The notes beneath the pieces are model-generated. The model saw nothing but the letters and a program-made list of their open reading frames with translations, searched no databases and had not been told where the DNA came from. From assembly GCF_001634625.1 (NCBI RefSeq), contig NZ_LRSE01000004.1, positions 248,001 to 312,000 of the forward strand: DNA of 64,000 nucleotides. Direction: 5' to 3'. How positions within the stretch are numbered: the first letter of the stretch is position 1; every line of letters starts with the position of its first letter. This DNA comes from Croceicoccus bisphenolivorans (GTDB lineage: Bacteria > Pseudomonadota > Alphaproteobacteria > Sphingomonadales > Sphingomonadaceae). Below are positions 24,899-34,012 of the stretch, piece after piece. Both the position numbers and the translations under genes were made by a program.

Positions 24899-26787
24899 GC
24901 GCTTTCCCCGCTGGTTTCCAGCGCTGCTGCCAGTTCGCCGGCCGTGTGTTTCGAAAGCCCGTGCTCGGTCTTTTCCCAATAGAACGGATTGGTCACCAGC
25001 TGGAACAGGCCTTTCCACGCCGCAATCGACAGCAATACCCAGTATGCCACGACCGTCGGTGCCCATGGCGTCAGTTCCAGCCAGTTGCGGCGGAACGGGG
25101 CCAGCATCATCAGGAAGATGAGGAGACCGTTGCCCGCCAGCAGGTTGAACAGCGAAAGATAGAGCAGCACCGGCGGGAAGAAGATGTCGAACCCTGCCGC
25201 CTGCGTCGCGGCCCAAACGATGAACACGGCCCAGAACACCGGGTTGAGCAGGCCCGAAAGCAGCGTGCCGCCCACGAACATGACAAAGCCCAGCACGCCC
25301 ATCGGCCCCACCTGCTGCGTAAATCGGACGGGGCGCCGCATGTGAACCAGCAGCGTCTGCATATACCCCTTGATCCAGCGTGAACGCTGCCGGATCCAGT
25401 TGCCCACGCTGACATTCGCTTCCTCGAACGTGGTGGATTCCACCAGCTTCGTGGCATAGCCCTTCTGCGTCATGCGGATGCCGAGGTCCGCGTCCTCGGT
25501 CACGTTGAACGGGTCCCATGCGTGCAGTTCGCGCAGGACCGAGGTGCGGAAATGGTTCGACGTACCGCCCAGCGGGATCGGCACGCCCATGCGTTCCAGG
25601 CCGGGCAGCAGCAGATCGAACCACAGCGAATAGTCGAGCGTGAAGAGGCGGGTCAGCCAGTTCTCGTTCCGGTTGTAGTAATTCAGGCGGCACTGCACGC
25701 AGGCCACCTTCTTCGGCGCGCGGGCGAATGCGGCCACCACGCGCTTCAGCTGGTCCGGCTCCGGCTTGTCTTCCGCATCGTAGATCACGGTGAATTCGCC
25801 GCGGGCAAGGCGGAAGGCGTAGTTGCATGCCTTCGGCTTGGTCTGCGGGTGGGACGGCGGGACAAGGACGATCTCGAAGATCTCTTCCAGCCGCAAGGCG
25901 CGGGCCGCATCGATCGTGGCGGTGTCGCCTTCCTCCAGCACGATCTTGATGTCGAGCTTCGCCGCCGGATAGTCGAGCCGCCGCAGCGCCGCGGCAAGGA
26001 TCGGCAGCACGTCGGGTTCACGGAACATGGGGACGAGCACGGTGTAGATCGGCAGATCCTCGTCATGCAGCAGGCCGATGGCGGCATCGATTTCGCGGCG
26101 CTGGGCGGCAAGGTCGACCCCGCCGGCCCAGATCGCCACACCCTTGAAGACGAAGTTGCCGAGGTAGAACACGCTCATCAGCGCGTTCAGCGCGATCAGC
26201 GTGGCGATCGGCGCGACGACGGCCCCCGCCGCGCAGGCGCTGGCCGCGATCCACATGGCGAAAAGCTGCCACGGCGTGAACACGGTGCGCGCGCTCATCT
26301 GCGGGTCGCGTTCGTCCAGTTCGTAAACCGCGCGGTGGGTCCAGCTGGCAGAGAAACGGTCCTGCACCGCATGGCGCAGCGCGCGGCGCGAGGTGACGAC
26401 GACATCGACCGCGCTGCCATAGCGGCGGCGGATATGCAGCATCGCTTCCGGACCGGGGCGCGCCGTGGCGACGACAAGCCGCCCGCTTTCCCCGCGCCGC
26501 CACGGCACGGTCAGCTCGCGCATGTAGTCGTCCACCTCGTCCTCATGCAGCAGGGCGGGTTCTGGCGGCTGGTCCATCAGGTCGACGTGGGACAGGCCGA
26601 AACGGTCGGCGAGCGAGCCGTAGAACGTCCGCCCGTCCAGCACGCTGCGCGACATCAGCACATCGGTCAGCGGCAGTTGCCAGCGCTGGGCGAGCATGGC
26701 CGCGCCGTCCAGCTGGTCCAGCGTGATGATGCCCTGTTCGACGAGGTGATCGCCGGTCCACGAATCGGTGACGTGCAGGTCAGGCAT
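24895..26787 (-). CDS. Family 2 glycosyltransferase with N-terminal MshEN (GspE-N) domain
   Basis: This 630-residue processive-type glycosyltransferase carries an N-terminal MshEN-like domain (1-145) with LVEQGIITLDQLDGAAMLAQ, close to the c-di-GMP-binding repeat of that domain. The enzymatic part has DAED (337-340), TED (430-432) and QRSRW (467-471), the signature of inverting synthases such as cellulose and PNAG synthases. Membrane segments lie at about 172-215 and 485-600. In E. coli NfrB an MshEN domain sits on the C-terminal side; here it is N-terminal. Product and ligand are inferred, not shown. Confidence 0.85.
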   Translation of the reverse strand: MPDLHVTDSWTGDHLVEQGIITLDQLDGAAMLAQRWQLPLTDVLMSRSVLDGRTFYGSLADRFGLSHVDLMDQPPEPALLHEDEVDDYMRELTVPWRRGESGRLVVATARPGPEAMLHIRRRYGSAVDVVVTSRRALRHAVQDRFSASWTHRAVYELDERDPQMSARTVFTPWQLFAMWIAASACAAGAVVAPIATLIALNALMSVFYLGNFVFKGVAIWAGGVDLAAQRREIDAAIGLLHDEDLPIYTVLVPMFREPDVLPILAAALRRLDYPAAKLDIKIVLEEGDTATIDAARALRLEEIFEIVLVPPSHPQTKPKACNYAFRLARGEFTVIYDAEDKPEPDQLKRVVAAFARAPKKVACVQCRLNYYNRNENWLTRLFTLDYSLWFDLLLPGLERMGVPIPLGGTSNHFRTSVLRELHAWDPFNVTEDADLGIRMTQKGYATKLVESTTFEEANVSVGNWIRQRSRWIKGYMQTLLVHMRRPVRFTQQVGPMGVLGFVMFVGGTLLSGLLNPVFWAVFIVWAATQAAGFDIFFPPVLLYLSLFNLLAGNGLLIFLMMLAPFRRNWLELTPWAPTVVAYWVLLSIAAWKGLFQLVTNPFYWEKTEHGLSKHTAGELAAALETSGESA

Positions 26788-27997
26788 GAATGTCCGCCTT
26801 TGCCTTGATGGGGGAAGCCTCGCGCCGCGCCCGGCGCGTCTGGCGCAGCAGCCAGCCGAACAGCGCCGTCACCAGCGCCCATGCGCCCAGCACTAGCCAC
26901 GCGCGATTGGCATCGAGCCATCGGGCGGGGTGGAAATCGCCAGCATGATCGATCCGCACCAACCGTTCACGCCGCGAATGCATGGCAAAGGCGCGGCTTC
27001 CCGCATCGAACAGGGCAACGTCGCCATAGGACAGCTCGGCCCCGGCGGGCAGGTCGGCCAGCCGTTCGAAACCGGTGCCGGGGCGAATCCAGACCACCGG
27101 ATGGCCACGATCGTCCAGCAGCTGTGCCACGGTAAGCCGCGCCAGGGTCTCGCCGGAAAACAGGGTTTGCCCTTCCGCGTCGCGGATGCGGGCATCGTGG
27201 CGATCCATCGGAATCGGAGCTTTCAGGCCGGGCGGAGCGCGGTCCGCCACGCGGATTTGCGGTCCGGTCGCCGATACCGCGCCAAACCGCACCGTTATCG
27301 ACGCGGCAGGCGGGATCATGCCGGACAGCAGGCGCGACAGCGCGGCAATCTGCGCATCGTTGCCGCGCATTACCTCGGGCAGGACCAGCGTTACACCCGA
27401 AGCAAAGGCGGCGGGCAGGTCGCTGAAGTCGGTGATTCCCCCCGCCGCTTCGAAGGCGGCATGGCTTTCGGGAAGGAGCGATATGCGGCGAAGCTCCGGC
27501 TGGCCCGTTGCATCCACCCTTTCGCGAGTCAGCACGTTGACGTCGATGTTGTTCACCGTCGCGGCCAGCCCGTCGGGCACGGCGGCGCGGATGGTGCTGC
27601 GCTCTCCGGGCCGGATCGTGCGTGAAGCCAGCAGGCGGCCGTTCAGCGCGACGGTCGCCACGGCGGGCAAATCGTCGGCATCAGGTGCCAGCTTCACGTG
27701 AACGACCAGCGCGGAGAGCGCCCGACCGGCGGGAATGCGAATGGAAGGCAGAGGAATGCCCCATCCCCCCCGGTCGGAAATCGACATGTCGGCAGTGTCG
27801 GCATCCAGCGATGCGAAAGAGAGCTTGTCCACATTGCGCGCCACGGGCGCGGCGGTGCGATCCGATCCGGCGATAATGGCCGCGACTTCGCGTTCGCGGG
27901 ATGCATCTTCTGCGCGCGCGGGCAGGGCGGGCGCGGCCATGCCCGCCGCCAGTGCCAGCGCGATCAAACCGCCAATCGCCTTTCGCCTGCCGCCCAT
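26780..27997 (-). CDS. BcsB-like periplasmic protein with C-terminal membrane anchor
   Basis: The 405-residue protein has a signal peptide (hydrophobic 8-25, AxA cleavage), a long beta-rich soluble part and one membrane helix near the C-terminus (about 365-385) followed by a basic tail. The topology and the start of the mature protein resemble cellulose synthase subunit B, which guides polymer through the periplasm. The ATG at 27997 gives a normal signal peptide; an ATG 11 codons upstream is less likely. It is the first gene of the operon and overlaps the glycosyltransferase start by 8 bp. Confidence 0.7.
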   Translation of the reverse strand: MGGRRKAIGGLIALALAAGMAAPALPARAEDASREREVAAIIAGSDRTAAPVARNVDKLSFASLDADTADMSISDRGGWGIPLPSIRIPAGRALSALVVHVKLAPDADDLPAVATVALNGRLLASRTIRPGERSTIRAAVPDGLAATVNNIDVNVLTRERVDATGQPELRRISLLPESHAAFEAAGGITDFSDLPAAFASGVTLVLPEVMRGNDAQIAALSRLLSGMIPPAASITVRFGAVSATGPQIRVADRAPPGLKAPIPMDRHDARIRDAEGQTLFSGETLARLTVAQLLDDRGHPVVWIRPGTGFERLADLPAGAELSYGDVALFDAGSRAFAMHSRRERLVRIDHAGDFHPARWLDANRAWLVLGAWALVTALFGWLLRQTRRARREASPIKAKADIHA

Positions 27998-28131
27998 GTG
28001 CGCGTACTGCCCCCAATGCCTGACAGGCATTCTAGGAGCGGTGGACGCTGTCCGGTAACGAAGGCGGCACCATTACGGACCTTTCGCGCACGATTGCGCA
28101 TGGGCCGCTATCGCGGCTAAGCCTTTGCCCG

Positions 28132-28773
28132 ATGCCGCACCGCCCGCACCATGTAGGGATCCTCGCCGTGCTTCTGGCCGGGCTTGCCGGCTATGTCGAT
28201 GCCGTGGGCTTCCTGTCCAGCGGCGGGTACTTCGTGTCGTTCATGAGCGGGAATTCCACGCGGCTGGGCGTCGGCCTTGGCGAAGGGACGCGGGCCGTGG
28301 GGCTGGCGCTGCTGCTGATCCTGTCTTTCCTGTCCGGCACGGTGGGCGGCGCGCTGCTGCGGCGCTGCGTTCGCCCTGCGGCGAAGGAGCCGGCGGTGCT
28401 GGTGGCAGTGGCCGCGGTGCTGATGCTGGCGGCGGCGACGTTCGCGCTGGCCGACCGGTTTGTCGCCATGATGCTGATCGCGTCCGCGATGGGTGCGATG
28501 AACCTTGCCTTTGAAGTCGACGGCGATGTGCGCGTCGGCATCACGTACATGACCGGCACTCTGGTAAAGCTGGGCATCCGTGTGGCGGAGGCACTGACCG
28601 GCGGGCCGCGCTGGAACTGGTTTCCCTACCTGCTGCTGTGGGGCGGACTGGTCGCGGGCGGCGCACTGGGGGCGCTGGTCTGGGTAACGGTGGACGGTAT
28701 CGCGCTGTGGATGGCCGCCGCCTATGCCGCGCTGGTCGCGGGCGGGGTCAGTGTGTCTCGCCTGAGAAACTAG
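28132..28773 (+). CDS. YoaK (DUF1275) family membrane protein
   Basis: The 213-residue protein has six hydrophobic segments and the DUF1275 signatures [20 protein letters not shown] and GNSTRLG near the N-terminus. Family members are inner-membrane proteins of unknown transport or stress function. The gene is a single unit whose stop codon overlaps the convergent aroQ stop by 3 bp, so no separate terminator fits between them. Confidence 0.85.
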   Translation: MPHRPHHVGILAVLLAGLAGYVDAVGFLSSGGYFVSFMSGNSTRLGVGLGEGTRAVGLALLLILSFLSGTVGGALLRRCVRPAAKEPAVLVAVAAVLMLAAATFALADRFVAMMLIASAMGAMNLAFEVDGDVRVGITYMTGTLVKLGIRVAEALTGGPRWNWFPYLLLWGGLVAGGALGALVWVTVDGIALWMAAAYAALVAGGVSVSRLRN

Positions 28774-29201
28774 AGCTTCGCGGCGACCGTTTCGATCCCG
28801 AAGCCGTAACCCGCGATCCCCGCGCCGCAGATCACCGCCGTGGCGATGCCGGAAATATAGCTCTTGTGCCGGAATTCCTCGCGCGCATGGACGTTCGAGA
28901 TGTGCACTTCGGCAATCGGACCGTCGAATGCGGACAGCGCATCGCGCAGCGCGATGGAGGTGTGGGTGAAGGCGCCGGGGTTGATGACGATCGCGGCGCT
29001 GGTTTCGCGCGCGGCGTGGATGGCGTCGATCAGTTCGTGTTCGGCGTTGGACTGGAAGAACGCGGCTTCATGGCCCAGCGCCGAGCACTTGTCACGGCAC
29101 AGCGCTTCCACGTCGGCCAGCGTGGCGTGGCCGTAAATCTCCGGCTCCCGCTTGCCCAGCAGGTTGAGGTTCGGGCCGTTGAGGATGGTGATCGTTGCCA
29201 T
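28770..29201 (-). CDS. aroQ: 3-dehydroquinate dehydratase type II
   Basis: This shikimate-pathway enzyme performs trans-dehydration of 3-dehydroquinate. The 143-residue sequence shows [17 protein letters not shown] with catalytic Arg and Tyr, then [20 protein letters not shown] and FRHKSYIS. Length matches the small dodecameric type II enzyme. The ATG at 29201 begins [11 protein letters not shown]. It lies 13 bp after crtB on the same strand, so it may be read from the carotenoid operon. Confidence 0.95.
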   Translation of the reverse strand: MATITILNGPNLNLLGKREPEIYGHATLADVEALCRDKCSALGHEAAFFQSNAEHELIDAIHAARETSAAIVINPGAFTHTSIALRDALSAFDGPIAEVHISNVHAREEFRHKSYISGIATAVICGAGIAGYGFGIETVAAKL

Positions 29202-29214
29202 GATGGCCGCAGCT

Positions 29215-30195
29215 TTAAGCGGCGCCCGCGGTTTGGGCAACCATGCGCGCGCGGGCGGCGAAATCGCGGCGGGTGAGGGGGCGTCCCTTGGACTCTTCCT
29301 CGCAAGTGGGGGGCACGGGGCGCAGGCAGGCTACGCCTGCGCCGAGGACGTGGCCGAGTTTCTCGAACTTGCCGGTAAAGGCGCGGTGGTCCCAGCCGTG
29401 CTGCCCCGCGGCTTCCACCTTGCGCGCGATCGATCCGTAGATGCCGGTTGCCGACAGGATCGCCCAGCGGGAACGCAGCGGCAGCCGCGCCGCGCCGATG
29501 CGGGCCGAAGCCTCGTAAGCGCGGGCCATGGCGCAGGCATCATGGACCATCGCGACGAGTTCGGGCCGGTACATCGGCTTCATGTGCTGGCCGGGCGCGA
29601 TGTCCGCTTCCACCAGCCATTCGACGGGCAGGTAACATCGGCCTGCCGCGTCATCTTCCCACAAATCGCGCACGATATTGGCCAGCTGGAACGCGATGCC
29701 GAGGTCGCATGCCCTGTCGAGCGTATCATCGTCCCCGTCGGGCACGCCCATCACCTTGGCCATCATCACGCCGACCGCGCCCGCCACGTGGTAGCAGTAT
29801 TGCAGCATGTCGGCTTCGCTGCGCGGTCGCCAGTCGTCGGCGTCCATCGCGAACCCCGCGATCACGTCGTCGCACATCTCCGCCGTCAGCCCGCATTCGC
29901 GCGCCATCACGCCCAGCCCGTCGAAATTGGCGTCGCCGCTCGGCTTTCCGGCCAGTGCCAGCGCGGTCTTGTCACGGATGGTGGCAAGGCGCGCGGCGGC
30001 GTCGGACTGGTCGCCCAGCGCTCCGCCCAGCTCCTGCGCATCGGCAAGATCGTCCGCAGCGCGGCACCAGCCATAGAGCAGCCAGACCCGTTCGCGCGTG
30101 GTACGGTCGAACAGCATCGATGCAGCGGCAAAGCTTTTCGATCCGCGCGCGATGGTATCGCGGGCATGGGCAACGAGTTGCGAACGGTCCTGCAA
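29215..30195 (-). CDS. crtB: Phytoene synthase CrtB
   Basis: CrtB condenses two geranylgeranyl diphosphates to phytoene. The 326-residue protein has the two aspartate motifs, DDLAD (about 47-51) and the NIVRDLWED-type motif in the second half. The family segments [10 protein letters not shown] and RCYLPVEWL are also present. It follows crtI after 7 bp. No crtE or crtZ gene is visible in the window. Confidence 0.94.
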   Translation of the reverse strand: MQDRSQLVAHARDTIARGSKSFAAASMLFDRTTRERVWLLYGWCRAADDLADAQELGGALGDQSDAAARLATIRDKTALALAGKPSGDANFDGLGVMARECGLTAEMCDDVIAGFAMDADDWRPRSEADMLQYCYHVAGAVGVMMAKVMGVPDGDDDTLDRACDLGIAFQLANIVRDLWEDDAAGRCYLPVEWLVEADIAPGQHMKPMYRPELVAMVHDACAMARAYEASARIGAARLPLRSRWAILSATGIYGSIARKVEAAGQHGWDHRAFTGKFEKLGHVLGAGVACLRPVPPTCEEESKGRPLTRRDFAARARMVAQTAGAA

Positions 30196-30202
30196 GTGCG
30201 GT

Positions 30203-31708
30203 TCAGCCTTTAGCGAGATCGGCGATCATCAGCCGCGCCGTTGCCCGCGCGGAACCGACGACACCGGGAATACCCGCGCCCGGATGGGTGCCCGCGCCTA
30301 CGAAATAGAGGTTGCCGATCTCATCGTCGCGGTTGTGTGCGCGGAACCACGCGCTTTGCGTCAATATCGGCTCAAGGCTGAAGGCGCTGCCCATGTGCGC
30401 GGCAAGGTCGGTGCCGAAATCGGCGGGTGTATAGTGGAACTTCGTCACGATCCGCGAATGGATGTCGGGGATCAGGCGGCGGCCCACTTCGTCCAGCACC
30501 CGTTTTTCCAGCTGCGGCCCAACCACGTCCCAGTCCACCGAAAGCTTGCCCATGTGGGCGACGGGGACAAGGGCATAGAACGTGCTCATCCCTTCTGGCG
30601 CCATCGACGGATCGGTGACGGTGGGATGATGCAGGTAGATGGAAAAGTCGCGCGGCAGCACGCCGGACTTGTAGATGTCGTCCAGCAGCCCTTTGTAGCG
30701 CGGGCCGAACAGGATCATGTGGTGCGGAATACCGGGCCATGCGCCTTCGACCCCGAAATGCACGACGAACAGCGACGGGCTCCACCGCTTTTTCGCAAGG
30801 CTTTTCGCCATCGCCGGTCCGCGCCGGTTGGCCGAAAGCAGGTCGCGGTAGGAATGCATAAGGTCTGCATTCGTGGCGACCGCGTCGAATTTCTCGCTCC
30901 ACCCGCTGTTACAGGTGACGCCGGTGGCGCGGTTGCCCACCGTTTCGATGCGCGAAACCGGATCGCCCAGCCGCACGGTGCCGCCCAGCCGCTCGAAATG
31001 TTTGACCATCCCCGCGATCAGCCGGTTGGTGCCGCCCTTCGCCCACCACACGCCGCCGTCCTTCTCCAGCTTGTGGATCAGGGCGTAGATCGCGCTTGTC
31101 GTCATCGGGTTGCCGCCGACGAGCAGCGTGTGGAACGACAGCGCCTCGCGCAGCTTCGGGTTCTTCACGAAGCGGGAAACCATGGAATAGACGCTGCGCC
31201 ATGCCTGGTACTTCGCCAGCGAGGGCGCGGCCTTTATCATGGCGGAAAAGCTGAGGAACGGCACGTGCCCCAGCTTCAGGTAGCCTTCCTTGTAGACCCC
31301 TTCGGAATAGGCGGAGAACTCGGCATATCCGGCCACATCCTCGGGGTTCAGCCGGTCGATTTCCGCCGCCAGCTTCGCCGCGTCGTTCGAATAGTCGAAA
31401 GTCGTTCCGTCATCCCATTGCAGGCGGTAGAACGGCATGACCGGCATCAGCTCGACATCGTCCGCCATGTCATGATCGGTCAGCCGCCAAAGCTGGGCAA
31501 GGCAGTCGGGATCGGTAACGACGGTCGGCCCGGCATCGAACGTGAAGCCGTCCCTGTTCCAGACATAGGCACGCCCGCCGGGCTTGTCCCGCGCCTCTAT
31601 CACCGTTGTCGCAATCCCTGCGGACTGCAACCGGATGGCAAGGGCAAGGCCGCCGAATCCGGCGCCGATCACGGCGGCGCGCGCAGGGTGTTGTGCAGGG
31701 TCGGTCAT
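30203..31708 (-). CDS. crtI: Phytoene desaturase CrtI
   Basis: CrtI is an FAD-dependent desaturase that converts phytoene to lycopene in four steps. The 501-residue protein has the N-terminal dinucleotide motif GAGFGGLALAIRLQSAG and the C-terminal NLYFVGAGTHPGAGIPGV carotenoid-desaturase signature. It overlaps crtY by 4 nt (ATGA) and precedes crtB by 7 bp. The arrangement indicates a crtYIB transcript. Confidence 0.95.
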   Translation of the reverse strand: MTDPAQHPARAAVIGAGFGGLALAIRLQSAGIATTVIEARDKPGGRAYVWNRDGFTFDAGPTVVTDPDCLAQLWRLTDHDMADDVELMPVMPFYRLQWDDGTTFDYSNDAAKLAAEIDRLNPEDVAGYAEFSAYSEGVYKEGYLKLGHVPFLSFSAMIKAAPSLAKYQAWRSVYSMVSRFVKNPKLREALSFHTLLVGGNPMTTSAIYALIHKLEKDGGVWWAKGGTNRLIAGMVKHFERLGGTVRLGDPVSRIETVGNRATGVTCNSGWSEKFDAVATNADLMHSYRDLLSANRRGPAMAKSLAKKRWSPSLFVVHFGVEGAWPGIPHHMILFGPRYKGLLDDIYKSGVLPRDFSIYLHHPTVTDPSMAPEGMSTFYALVPVAHMGKLSVDWDVVGPQLEKRVLDEVGRRLIPDIHSRIVTKFHYTPADFGTDLAAHMGSAFSLEPILTQSAWFRAHNRDDEIGNLYFVGAGTHPGAGIPGVVGSARATARLMIADLAKG

Positions 31709-32895
31709 CGGGTTCCTTCCAGTGCGCCCGGCGCGCCGATTCCGGCAAGCACCATCGCGGCCCGCGTTACGGGCACCGGGGGTTTCCCGGCCAGTACGCG
31801 GGCCATGTCGGCAAACGTGCTTAGGCCTGCGTAGAACCGTTCAATCAATCTTTCGTCAAGCCCGTAGAACCGCTGGAGCACCTTGTAACGCTCTTGCGGG
31901 GCAGAAGCTCCGAACAACATTTTCGCAAGGGTGCGATAGAACATGCCGCGCCGCCAGTGCCGCTCTGCATAGCGGCGGGAAAAGCGGGCAAGGCTGGTGC
32001 TGTCCAGCTTCGGCAGGTCGGCCAGCGAACTGGCAAAGCGCACAGCATCGGGCAGGGAATAGCTGGTCAGCGGCTGGAACAGGCCCGCCCGCACGCCCGC
32101 GCGGCCCACCCCTGCATTGCCGGTGCGCCAGAACGCATCGAAATCGCCGCCGGTGACGACGGGCAAGACGCCCGTTTCCACCCGCGTCGTTGCCGCGATC
32201 TGCCACCCTTGCGCATCGGCATAGGCGGCAATCCGGTCCAGCAGGGCATTACGCTCCAGATCCGGCGCGTCGCTGTAATAAGTATCCTCGACAAAGACAT
32301 GCCGGTCGGAAAAGGGCAGGACATAGACGAAGCGGTATCCGTCAAGCTGGTCGACGGTTGCGTCCATCACCACTGGCCGGGAAATGCCGTGGGGCCGGTC
32401 GCATTCCAGCATTGCGCCAACGAATTTCTGCCACCCGCCGTTGAGGTTGGACAAAAGGTCGCGCGAAAGGCCGCGTGCGTCGATCACGCCATCGGCCTCT
32501 ATGCGGGAGCCATCGTCAAGCGCGATGCCGCCTGCTTCCACGCCGCTGACCGACTGGCGCAGCCGGATCGCGTCTGCGGGCAATGCCTCTGCCACGGCGG
32601 CGGCCAGATTTTCGGAAGTGACGCTGCGATAGGGCGTCTTCAACATGCGCGAAAACGCCGGAAAATGCACTTCGTAGCCGCCGTCCCAGCGTGCGGCGCA
32701 CAGCGGATCGACCAGTGTACGGTTTGCGCGGGCGATGTCGCTGGCGAAAAAGGACCAGACGTGGTTGCCGCCGATCGCATCGCCCGCCTCCACGATAACC
32801 ACCGAAAGGTCGGGGCGGCGTGCCTTCAGCGCCAGTGCGATCAGGGATCCGGCAAGCCCTCCGCCTGCTATCGCGATGTCGAAACGCTGCGTCAT
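31705..32895 (-). CDS. crtY: Lycopene beta-cyclase CrtY
   Basis: CrtY closes the beta-ionone rings of lycopene. The 396-residue protein begins MTQRFDIAIAGGGLAGSL, a dinucleotide-binding fold, and has the cyclase features GGNHVWSFF and FVEDTYYS. The ATG at 32895 was used because the 90-residue in-frame extension upstream is arginine-rich and not family-like. It is the first gene of the carotenoid operon and is divergent from the MipA-like gene; the 152-bp gap must hold both promoters. Confidence 0.9.
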   Translation of the reverse strand: MTQRFDIAIAGGGLAGSLIALALKARRPDLSVVIVEAGDAIGGNHVWSFFASDIARANRTLVDPLCAARWDGGYEVHFPAFSRMLKTPYRSVTSENLAAAVAEALPADAIRLRQSVSGVEAGGIALDDGSRIEADGVIDARGLSRDLLSNLNGGWQKFVGAMLECDRPHGISRPVVMDATVDQLDGYRFVYVLPFSDRHVFVEDTYYSDAPDLERNALLDRIAAYADAQGWQIAATTRVETGVLPVVTGGDFDAFWRTGNAGVGRAGVRAGLFQPLTSYSLPDAVRFASSLADLPKLDSTSLARFSRRYAERHWRRGMFYRTLAKMLFGASAPQERYKVLQRFYGLDERLIERFYAGLSTFADMARVLAGKPPVPVTRAAMVLAGIGAPGALEGTR

Positions 32896-33047
32896 CGGGC
32901 AGACTGCTTGCACGGCTTGCGGGTTGGTGCAAGCGTTCCAGTACCGCGCGAACCGCACTGGCGCGGTAAACGGGCGATGCCTGCCCACGGAACGGGACCG
33001 CCGCGCAAGCGTTGGCTGGGGGTAGGATGTAACATGGGGACGAACGC

Positions 33048-33980
33048 TTGAACGATGCCGCCCGAATTTTCGCGACAGTCCGGCAGACGGTATGGCCGGA
33101 CGCGGCAAAATCATGCGCCCTTGCAGCGGCCCTTGCCGGTTATCTTTGCGCTGCCACGCCCGCATTCGCCAACTCTTCCGATACGCAGGCGGGCGACTTT
33201 GCGCAGCCCAACCTCGACGATGCCTTCGACGGGGACTACGCGATCGTGGCCGTGGGCGCGGGATATGTGCCCGATTACGACGGGTCCGACGATTACGGCT
33301 TCCAGTTCGGCGGGGCGGTGCGCGGTGAAGTATCCGGCATCGGTTTCGCCACGCGCGGCATCGGTATCGAACTTGACGTGATGCCCGATCTTCCCGGCGA
33401 CATCGACGTCTCTTTCGGGCCGGACCTGCGTTATCGCAAGGTTCGCACCGGATCGGTCGACGATGCCGTCGTCGATCTGCTGCCGAAGCTGAAAAGCACT
33501 GTCGAACTGGGCTTTGGCGCGGGCGTTTCGGTAAAGAACGTGCTGACCCCGCTCGATTCCATCTCGCTCAGCGGCGGGACGCGGTGGGACATTTCCGGCC
33601 ATGGCGGCGGACAGTCGATCAGCGCGCAGGTTTCCTACTTCACCGCCCTGTCGCAGGGGATGGGCGCGGGCCTGTCGGTCGGCACCAGCTGGCACGACGG
33701 AAAATACGCCGATTACTACTACTCCATCACGCCCGAAGGCAGCGCGGCAACGGGCGGCGCATTGCCGGTCTATGACGCGAAAGGCGGGATGAAGAGCTGG
33801 GACGCGAGAGCCTATTACGGCATCGACCTCGACGGAAATTTCCGGAACGGCGGCTTCGGCATCGCCGCCGCCATCAGCTACGAACGGCTGGTGAACAGCG
33901 CCGCCGAAACGCCGATCGTGTCGATGCGGGGGAGCCACAACCAGTTCGCGGTGCTGGCGGGCATCGGCTACGTGTTCTGA
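33048..33980 (+). CDS. MipA/OmpV family outer-membrane protein (TTG start)
   Basis: The 310-residue protein has a signal peptide (helical to about residue 42, ending AFA-N) and alternating beta-strand-like segments. It ends in YVF with a terminal Phe, the C-terminal signature of outer-membrane barrels. The mature start (YAIVAVGAGYVPDYDGSDDY) is typical of the MipA/OmpV family, which scaffolds murein enzymes or serves as a porin-like protein. The TTG at 33048 is seven bases after GGGGA. A nearby ATG at 33034 opens only a five-codon frame. Confidence 0.82.
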   Translation: MNDAARIFATVRQTVWPDAAKSCALAAALAGYLCAATPAFANSSDTQAGDFAQPNLDDAFDGDYAIVAVGAGYVPDYDGSDDYGFQFGGAVRGEVSGIGFATRGIGIELDVMPDLPGDIDVSFGPDLRYRKVRTGSVDDAVVDLLPKLKSTVELGFGAGVSVKNVLTPLDSISLSGGTRWDISGHGGGQSISAQVSYFTALSQGMGAGLSVGTSWHDGKYADYYYSITPEGSAATGGALPVYDAKGGMKSWDARAYYGIDLDGNFRNGGFGIAAAISYERLVNSAAETPIVSMRGSHNQFAVLAGIGYVF

Positions 33981-34012
33981 CGGGCAGGCACCGGTTTTCA
34001 AAACTTGCGTTA

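Noticed and set aside
23384-25828. An 814-codon open frame
   Set aside because: The first part is the opposite-frame shadow of the glycosyltransferase; the real membrane protein begins at 24898.
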